Shown here: in pieces, positions 31,982-38,336 of the stretch | Layout: each line of letters opens with the position of its first letter | Numbering within the stretch: position 1 is the stretch's first letter | Source of the DNA: Bacteroidales bacterium UBA3743 | Lineage (GTDB): Bacteria; Bacteroidota; Bacteroidia; Bacteroidales; Paludibacteraceae | DNA length: 38,336 nucleotides | Assembly (NCBI GenBank): GCA_002371265.1 | Contig: DFGT01000002.1 | Location: 108,000-146,335 of the forward strand | Direction: 5' to 3' | Made by a program: the position numbers and the translations under genes | The notes under the pieces: model-generated | Database searches by the model: none | What the model was told of the DNA's origin: nothing | The model's input: only the letters and a program-made list of their open reading frames with translations

Positions 31982-32011
31982 TTGCTATTTCAAAATTAGT
32001 GATTACTTTTG
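31982..32011 (+). promoter_or_regulatory. Promoter of the giant surface-protein gene
   Basis: TACTTTTG (32004-32011) is a full -7 match. Upstream by 19 bp is a partial -33 element (TTG at 31982-31984). Transcription would begin near 32017, just before a hairpin. Confidence 0.55.
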
Positions 32012-32021
32012 CAACCGTTTT

Positions 32022-32056
32022 GTTCCGGATTACATGACAGTGCAAATAATCGGAAC
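32022..32056 (+). promoter_or_regulatory. Hairpin or operator in the leader of the giant gene
   Basis: GTTCCG (32022-32027) pairs with CGGAAC (32051-32056), and ATTA (32029-32032) with TAAT (32047-32050), leaving a single bulged G and a 14-base loop. It sits at the predicted 5' end of the mRNA. It may protect the message or bind a regulator. Confidence 0.5.
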
Positions 32057-32097
32057 GGATATAACAGTATATTTAGAATGAAAATTTAGTCGGGAAA

Positions 32098-35000
32098 ATG
32101 GCGATTAGGTTCATAATTTTGATTTTATTATTCATATCGCAGTCCGCATTCGCATATAAATGGCAGAATGTCGACGGTGGTGTCTTTTATGTCTGTGGTA
32201 ACAACGGGGTCCAGAAACTTCAGATGATTGATCATTCTGATGTTAAAAGTGTTGAATTTCAACAAAATGGAAATAAACTCCCGTCTACTGCATATTCAAT
32301 ATCTGCTATATATGACGGAATGACAGTCGATGCTGTGATCACGCTCAAGGATGGCAGTGTCGTCACTGAATCGATTGAAATCAAGGATGAGCCTAAATGG
32401 ACTCTCCGTGTCGACGAAAGCAAATCCCAGCTTTGCAATGGAAACTTGGGGACTCTTAAGGCTGTGGTCCGTCAGGGAACAAGAAAAATCCCGGCTGAAT
32501 TTTCTTGGCAGAAAGACGGTGCGGAGGTCTCTTCTGAAGAATCATTTTCAACTACTGTCGCTGGTCTCTACTCGTTGACTGCCACTGCTTTCGGCTGCAC
32601 CAAAACAGTTGATGCGTCTATAATTCCGTCGCCTACACCTTCCATTTCTGGCAATGAAGGGCTTTGTCTTGGCGAATCTCTCACTTTGATGGCTTCCGAC
32701 ATGGATACCTACGAATGGCAGGGTGGGGAAACTTCAAATTCGGCAACTTTTACAGCAAGTGGCGACTATTATGTCGTCGGATCCAAAACAATCGGGAAAA
32801 ATGTTTGTCGTGACACTTTGCATTTTACGATCAAACCGAAGATGAGCGCAAATATTGAGTTTGGTGGGGTCACAGCATTTTGCCCAGGCACCGTCGAAAC
32901 GGAAATCTCTGCGGACCATGATTTGTCGGAAAACCAAATTGTTTCGTATGAGTGGAGTCGTGGAGGTGTCCCTTTCTCTAACGATAAGAAAATTTCGGTC
33001 ACGGAAGAAGACAGATATCGTGTTGTTGTGAAGACGGTGGACGGTTGCAAATCATCAAGTGAGGTGGTTGTCGCTCATGTCGACTCTGTGGCGGATGTGG
33101 TGATCCCCAACCTTGTCAGTGAAATATGCAGCGGTCATCAAACTACCATTTCGGCTGAAGGTGTCGACCTTACATATTTTGAATGGAAAGGTTCAGGCAC
33201 GAGTTTTGGAACTGGAGAAAGCCAATACGCATTGTCTAAAGAAGGCGATTATAGTGTCGTCGGCTATACAACAAACGGATGCAAGAGTAAAGAATTTGTA
33301 TTTCACATAACGGAAATTCAGAGCCCTACTATTTTCCTTGAATCTGTAATCCCTTGTGAAGGGGATGAGGAGACCATTAGTTGTACTGTTACTCAGGGCT
33401 CTGAATTTTTTTGGATATCTCCGGATTCTATTTCTGGAATCACGTCTACTACTATAAAAATATCCAATTCAGGTCAGTATCGTGCACAAGTGAAGGATCC
33501 TGTCACGGGTTGTGTCAGTGAAGCGTATACCGATGTGGAGTTTTTGCCGTATCCAGAGATTTCTTTGATAGGAGATCTATCGTTTTGCAAGAATGAAGGA
33601 AGTGTGTTGCAGGTCGAGGTGGACAATCGCTCCAACACGAAATATAAGTATTCTTGGGTCGACGCGAATGGAAAAGTGATAGACTCGGATTCATTGGCGG
33701 TGATGAAGAAGAGTGGTGATTATCAGGTGCTTGTGTCCAACTCACATAATTGTGAGACTCGAAAAAACTTTTCTGTTGTGGCGAATCCCGCTCCGAAACT
33801 GAAAGGTGATACGTTGAAACATCTGTGTGAAAATTCTACGGTAACTCTCACTGTGAATGGCGCTGAACATTATCAGTGGAGCAAGTCGGGAAAGAAGGTC
33901 GGTTCGGATAGTAATAAATACAGGGCTTCAAGTTCGGGTACATTCATGGTTGTTGGAACTTCTGCAAATGGGTGCAGCGATACTGCAAAGGTGAAGGTGG
34001 AGTTGGCGGTCAAACCGAAGATCACGGACATTGTGAAACCTGCGTGTGGCACGACTGAAGGAATGATCGCATTGCAGACAGACAAGAAATGTTTGTTTAA
34101 ATGGCCGGACGGTTCTGCCGATTCCACTTTTTCATTTTCCACTGAAGAGACATATACCGTCGTGGTGACTGACAGTCTGTCGGGATGCCGCACTAACCAT
34201 AAAGTTGAATCCGTGGTGCGAGAAATCCCCGTCGGCTTAATAACCTCCGCAAAATTGGATGCGTGTGAAGGAGACAGCCTTACGATAGATGCCTCTTTTA
34301 CGGCTCAAGACGGAGATGTCAAATATTCGTGGAATTGCTCCACTGACACTTTGACGATGATAGTTGTGAAGCAAAGTGGACGAGTGGTGGTGTCGGCAAC
34401 TGATTCGTTCGGATGCATCGGCACTGCGGCCGCTGACGTAGTGTTCCATAAACTGCCACAGTTTGAAATCCAATCCGCAGATGTTATTTGCATGGATAGC
34501 ACTGCTACTCTTGTCGCCCAGTCGGGAGACTTGCTTTCCTACGTGTGGCAAAATGGGTATGTTGGAAATTCCATCGTCGTCGACACGGCAGGCACATATA
34601 TATGTACAGCTACAGACACAAATGGATGTGTCGCGTCTAAATCGAAATGCTTATTACTAAATAGTCCTAAAATACAAATTCTCGGAAGGTCTGAGATTTG
34701 TGTTGACTCTTTATCCTATTTATCAGTGAATGGTGATTTCCAACAGTTTTATTGGGATAATAAGGCTGTTGATACTCCATTCTATTATGCTCACGCAGGG
34801 CTGGTGACGGTGGTAGGAATTGATAGTTTTGGATGTAAGGCTTATGCGGATTTTATGGTGCATGAGAGAAAAAGGCCATCATTGGTCGCTCCTGATACAA
34901 CGTCGTTTTGTGATATGGAAAGTGTTGATATTCAGTTTTTTTCAATAGATGCAGTTTCTTTTGAATGGGATGGAATGGCTCTGTCTGGAAATTATGTGTC

Positions 35001-38000
35001 CACTGATGAGGAAGGCGAACATTTGGTGGTCGGCTATGATACGGCAGGTTGTCCGTCGGAAACTCAAAAAATCAATGTGAAAAAGATTTCTTTGCCTACG
35101 TTGGATATTGACGGCAAAGGCTATTTGTGTGGCATGAATGATAGTGTGACGCTTGTTGTCGACGTTGCTGACTGCAGTCGTCTGCATTGGAATACTGGTG
35201 ACACAGCCAGAAAAATTGATGTTTATCGTCCTGGAAAATATACAGTTGTTGGATATAATGGAGAGTGTGTGTCTGACACTGCGGAATTTGTAGTGTCCAG
35301 AACTACTTTGCCCAAAATTGAATTTGTGGGAGGAAAAACAAAGTCGTTCTGCAAGGGTGATTCTGTCGCTTTTGAGGTGGTTCATTCCGACGATGTGACG
35401 GTAAAATGGACAAATGAAAGATTAAACAATAGCAGAAAAAATATTAGTGCGGAAGGTTTTTATGTGGTGGAGGCGACGGACTCCTTTGGCTGTATGACAG
35501 TTGATTCTGTGTATGCCAAGGAGTCTCCGTCTCCATTTCTTTCTATTTCCGGAGATACTATTGTTTGTGAGAATAGAGAAATAGAGCTGGTGGCAAATGG
35601 GGTGGAGTGTGAAAAAATAGTGTGGAGCGACGGTAGTGCTGGAAAGACTTTGCTGGTGGATAATGGAGGAGAATATTGGGCTGTCGGTTATGATAAATTA
35701 GGGTGTGGTTCAGACACAATATATCATTTGGTGAAACAACGGAAAAATCCGACGGTATCAATTTCTGGAATAACACAAATCGCTTCGTCTCAAACAGCAA
35801 CTCTTACTGCGAATGTGAACGATGCGGATAGTATAGACTATCGTTATTTGTGGATGCCGGGTCGTGAAACATCGTCTCAGATTGTAGTGGATGGAAGCCA
35901 TATAAATATGTATGAAAACTATTCTGTCACTGTCTATGATAAGTATGGATGTTCAGGTCACACGGTAGTCCGAGTCACCTCATCGCAACTGTCAGTTGAT
36001 GGAAAATTCGAAATTTGTGAAGGAGATTCCACTGAGATTACTCTGTTCGCACCTGCTTCTAATTCAGTTGTTTGGAGTAATGGAGGCACAGAAAGAAAAG
36101 CAATTTACAAAGAATCTGGGGCTCATTATGTAGTTTCAATGTCGCCAACTGGAGCGTCCGACACTGTTTGGTTTAAGATAAATGTACATCCAAAACCATA
36201 TTTGAAGATTGTCGGAAACACGTGGTTGTGTGAAGGCGACTCTTTGATTTTGAAGGCGTTGACAGACGGTGAAGGACACAACAGTGTGGCAGACGGCTCC
36301 ATATATTTGCAGTGGAGTAGTGGTAAAGCTGAGAATGAGATTTCTGTATACGGTGGAGGAAAATATACAGTGGTTGCAACGGATGGTTTTGGCTGTATGA
36401 ACAGAGATTCTATATTGGTGGTGGAGTATAGTTTGCCTACGATTGAGATCTCTGGAGCGGATACCTTACGACGAGGTGAAACTGCGATTCTGACTGCATC
36501 AGGTGGTAAAATGTATAGTTGGGGAACGGAGAAAAGGACAGTACCGTCTATTGAAATCACACACGGAGGACGTTACAAAGTGATTGGCACAGATAGTGTC
36601 GGTTGTTCTAATGTGGCGTACAAGGATGTGATGGAGATAGATGTTCCCGTTCCCCTTATTAACGACGCTTTTGACGGGGAAGTGACTATTTGTGAAGGAG
36701 ATAGTGTGTTGCTGATAGCTTCTGGTGGTGATTATTATATTTGGGATGACGGAAGAAGAAGGCCAGAAATATATGCGAAGGAGAGTCGTCGGTATAAAGT
36801 GTCGGTGTGCCTTAATAATGGAGAATGTCGAGACGCTTCATTTGGAGTGAGAGTGTTGCCGAAACCGGAAATAGAAGTGATAGGGAAAACTCATATATGC
36901 GACGGTGAAGTGGCGACTCTGAATGTATTGCAAAAGTCTGGTTGTGAGCTTATTGACTACAATTGGAGTAATGGAAAGAAAGATTCATTTATTCTTGTGG
37001 CAGATTCTTGTTTGGTGTCGGTGAGTGCAAAAGATGAGAATGGATGTGTCAGTGAAAGAGTGGAGTATGCTGTGCATAAGTATGACTTAGATGAGGTAAT
37101 TGTTGACGGAGATTTTGACATTTGTGAAAATTCAAATGATGTGGCAAAGGTGTATGTATCCAAATCTAACGTTGCTAAATCGTTGTGGATTGATGAAAGT
37201 AATGGAGATACATTGTCTAATTCAAGAGAATTTGAGATAACTAAACATGGAAAATATTCGGTTTCTGTTGTTGATAAGAATGGGTGCAGAGGTCAGAAAC
37301 AGTTCATAATCAATCGAAGAGAGACGCCTAAAGTGGAAATCGCAGGTGCTGAGATACCTGTTTGTGGCAGACAATATGCAAGATTGACTGCTATTTCGGA
37401 TTCCAAATGCAAATATGAATGGAGCACAGGAGATGATGGTGCGGAGATTAGTGCAACTCAGAGTGGAGAATACAGTGTCGTCGCTATAAATGAGTATGGA
37501 TGCAAATTATCCACGTCTACAGAATTGATATTCAATGATATTCCAGATATGTTGACGAGTGGAGATTTCAACCTTTGTCCAGGAGAAAGTATTGTCGTTG
37601 GGGTAGCAGGAGCGGAAGAATATGAGTGGAGTGATGGAAGTAGTGGAGATGAATGTGTCTTTATTGAGGCATGTAACGGATATGTTATAGGCAGAGACAG
37701 GTATGGTTGTCAAAAGCGGATTGATTTCAAAATTGAGGAGATTCCAGTTCCGACAGTATCAATTGCAGCAGTGCCGGCCAAAATCAAACGGGGAGATTCA
37801 GAAGTGAGTTTGTCTTTGGATAGTGGGGATGATTTGAGTGAATGCACATTTATTTGGCTGATGAGTGACGGCGGCACATCCTCGCAACAAAGTTTCAGCC
37901 ATGAATTTAATGTTGATGATGCGTCGCTATTCTCAGCAGTGGCAGTGGTTGAAACAAAAGATGGATGCAAATTGCGTCTGCATACAACGATTGAAACAGA

Positions 38001-38229
38001 ATTTGTCATACCCAACACCTTTACGCCAAATGGAGATATGGTGAATGATCATTTTATGAAAGGCTATCATGTGGAGATAAAGGATAGGCATGGAATAATG
38101 TTGTATCAGGGAGAAGATGGATGGAATGGAATTTTGCCTAATGGGAAAGTCACTCCCGACACATATTATTATATAGTGACTGACGCGACAGGTCAGAAAC
38201 ATTATGGATATGTGACGGTGGCAATGTAA
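32098..38229 (+). CDS. Giant repeat surface protein with T9SS type B sorting domain
   Basis: A 2043-residue secreted protein. Residues 1-19 form a signal peptide (ending SAFAYKW). From about residue 105 there are some 25 tandem Ig/PKD-like repeats of 70-85 residues. The repeat pattern is: ICEGDS-VTL, a Y-x-W-S strand, a GxYxVxxxDxxGC strand and a PxPxIxIxG linker. Nearly every repeat has one Cys near its start and one in the GC motif, suggesting a disulfide. The end (PNTFTPNGDMVNDHF, DGWNG and YYYIVTDATGQ, from about 1971) is the gliding-motility-associated type B domain, which sends proteins through the T9SS to the cell surface or medium. The size and repeats suggest an adhesin or filament; the binding partner is unknown. 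No frameshift was noticed. Confidence 0.92.
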   Translation: MAIRFIILILLFISQSAFAYKWQNVDGGVFYVCGNNGVQKLQMIDHSDVKSVEFQQNGNKLPSTAYSISAIYDGMTVDAVITLKDGSVVTESIEIKDEPKWTLRVDESKSQLCNGNLGTLKAVVRQGTRKIPAEFSWQKDGAEVSSEESFSTTVAGLYSLTATAFGCTKTVDASIIPSPTPSISGNEGLCLGESLTLMASDMDTYEWQGGETSNSATFTASGDYYVVGSKTIGKNVCRDTLHFTIKPKMSANIEFGGVTAFCPGTVETEISADHDLSENQIVSYEWSRGGVPFSNDKKISVTEEDRYRVVVKTVDGCKSSSEVVVAHVDSVADVVIPNLVSEICSGHQTTISAEGVDLTYFEWKGSGTSFGTGESQYALSKEGDYSVVGYTTNGCKSKEFVFHITEIQSPTIFLESVIPCEGDEETISCTVTQGSEFFWISPDSISGITSTTIKISNSGQYRAQVKDPVTGCVSEAYTDVEFLPYPEISLIGDLSFCKNEGSVLQVEVDNRSNTKYKYSWVDANGKVIDSDSLAVMKKSGDYQVLVSNSHNCETRKNFSVVANPAPKLKGDTLKHLCENSTVTLTVNGAEHYQWSKSGKKVGSDSNKYRASSSGTFMVVGTSANGCSDTAKVKVELAVKPKITDIVKPACGTTEGMIALQTDKKCLFKWPDGSADSTFSFSTEETYTVVVTDSLSGCRTNHKVESVVREIPVGLITSAKLDACEGDSLTIDASFTAQDGDVKYSWNCSTDTLTMIVVKQSGRVVVSATDSFGCIGTAAADVVFHKLPQFEIQSADVICMDSTATLVAQSGDLLSYVWQNGYVGNSIVVDTAGTYICTATDTNGCVASKSKCLLLNSPKIQILGRSEICVDSLSYLSVNGDFQQFYWDNKAVDTPFYYAHAGLVTVVGIDSFGCKAYADFMVHERKRPSLVAPDTTSFCDMESVDIQFFSIDAVSFEWDGMALSGNYVSTDEEGEHLVVGYDTAGCPSETQKINVKKISLPTLDIDGKGYLCGMNDSVTLVVDVADCSRLHWNTGDTARKIDVYRPGKYTVVGYNGECVSDTAEFVVSRTTLPKIEFVGGKTKSFCKGDSVAFEVVHSDDVTVKWTNERLNNSRKNISAEGFYVVEATDSFGCMTVDSVYAKESPSPFLSISGDTIVCENREIELVANGVECEKIVWSDGSAGKTLLVDNGGEYWAVGYDKLGCGSDTIYHLVKQRKNPTVSISGITQIASSQTATLTANVNDADSIDYRYLWMPGRETSSQIVVDGSHINMYENYSVTVYDKYGCSGHTVVRVTSSQLSVDGKFEICEGDSTEITLFAPASNSVVWSNGGTERKAIYKESGAHYVVSMSPTGASDTVWFKINVHPKPYLKIVGNTWLCEGDSLILKALTDGEGHNSVADGSIYLQWSSGKAENEISVYGGGKYTVVATDGFGCMNRDSILVVEYSLPTIEISGADTLRRGETAILTASGGKMYSWGTEKRTVPSIEITHGGRYKVIGTDSVGCSNVAYKDVMEIDVPVPLINDAFDGEVTICEGDSVLLIASGGDYYIWDDGRRRPEIYAKESRRYKVSVCLNNGECRDASFGVRVLPKPEIEVIGKTHICDGEVATLNVLQKSGCELIDYNWSNGKKDSFILVADSCLVSVSAKDENGCVSERVEYAVHKYDLDEVIVDGDFDICENSNDVAKVYVSKSNVAKSLWIDESNGDTLSNSREFEITKHGKYSVSVVDKNGCRGQKQFIINRRETPKVEIAGAEIPVCGRQYARLTAISDSKCKYEWSTGDDGAEISATQSGEYSVVAINEYGCKLSTSTELIFNDIPDMLTSGDFNLCPGESIVVGVAGAEEYEWSDGSSGDECVFIEACNGYVIGRDRYGCQKRIDFKIEEIPVPTVSIAAVPAKIKRGDSEVSLSLDSGDDLSECTFIWLMSDGGTSSQQSFSHEFNVDDASLFSAVAVVETKDGCKLRLHTTIETEFVIPNTFTPNGDMVNDHFMKGYHVEIKDRHGIMLYQGEDGWNGILPNGKVTPDTYYYIVTDATGQKHYGYVTVAM

Positions 38230-38267
38230 AGGGATTGGAATCACAACAATTTTTGATTTAGAAGAAT

Positions 38268-38322
38268 GTCTGAAAGACAGTAATGAGCGAAGCGATGTTA
38301 ACCCGTGACGTAGTCTCGGGGA
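38268..38322. repeat. Hairpin-rich dispersed repeat, copy 2
   Basis: GTC-TGAAA-GAC, then GAGCGAAGCGA, then the 19-base hairpin CCCGTGACGTAGTCTCGGG (38302-38320). Order and spacing match copy 1 at 9631-9686. It begins 39 bases after the giant gene; no T run follows, so it is not a classical terminator. Confidence 0.6.
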
Positions 38323-38336
38323 TCAAAGAAAAATAG

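Noticed and set aside
38302..38320. Terminator of the giant gene
   Set aside because: The hairpin lies 70 bases after the stop, no T run follows, and the same hairpin occurs inside a mobile element with no gene ending there.

Overview
The window looks like a chromosomal segment of a Bacteroidales bacterium (phylum Bacteroidota); the family cannot be fixed from the sequence alone. The reasons are: promoters of the TTTG-N19-TANNTTTG type; almost no Shine-Dalgarno sequences; type IX secretion (T9SS) sorting domains at the C-termini of two proteins; a MenA menaquinone enzyme; an AAA ATPase with a DUF4143-like C-terminus; an IS982-type element; and a ribosomal protein cluster in which fusA runs straight into rpsJ with no tuf between them.

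Layout. 1-3320: the 5' end of a tRNA on the minus strand with its promoter, then a dCMP deaminase, a PDZ/S41 processing protease and menA on the plus strand. 3433-4901: a small membrane protein and a coiled-coil plus beta-barrel envelope protein, both unrecognised. 4954-6126: an AAA/DUF4143 ATPase on the minus strand, preceded by three 16-bp repeats spaced exactly 32 bp apart. 6282-7057: a decayed IS982-type element. 7070-8767: a small T9SS type A protein and a secreted FISUMP-like protein, probably co-transcribed. 8768-10135: an array of non-autonomous repeats whose ends match the IS982-type element.

10136-27468 is the str-S10-spc-alpha supercluster: rpsL, rpsG, fusA, rpsJ, rplC, rplD, rplW, rplB, rpsS, rplV, rpsC, rplP, rpmC, rpsQ, rplN, rplX, rplE, rpsN, rpsH, rplF, rplR, rpsE, rpmD, rplO, secY, infA, rpmJ, rpsM, rpsK, rpsD, rpoA, rplQ. 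It has a clear promoter before rpsL and a strong terminator after rplQ. It also has three structured intercistronic regions (rpsL-rpsG, fusA-rpsJ, rpsK-rpsD) that are candidates for autoregulation or attenuation. There is no map gene between secY and infA. These genes build the ribosome, the Sec channel and the RNA polymerase alpha subunit.

27724-31373 holds a putative lipoprotein, an SMR exporter of the Gdx/SugE type, and a divergent pair: a WYL-domain regulator and the RNA ligase RtcB, with a near-perfect palindrome between them. tRNA-Pro(UGG) follows on the minus strand with its own promoter and terminator. 32098-38229 is one giant gene for a secreted protein of 2043 residues with about 25 cysteine-paired Ig-like repeats and a T9SS type B (gliding-motility-associated) C-terminal domain. 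The window ends in a hairpin-rich repeat also present inside the 9.4-9.9 kb element.
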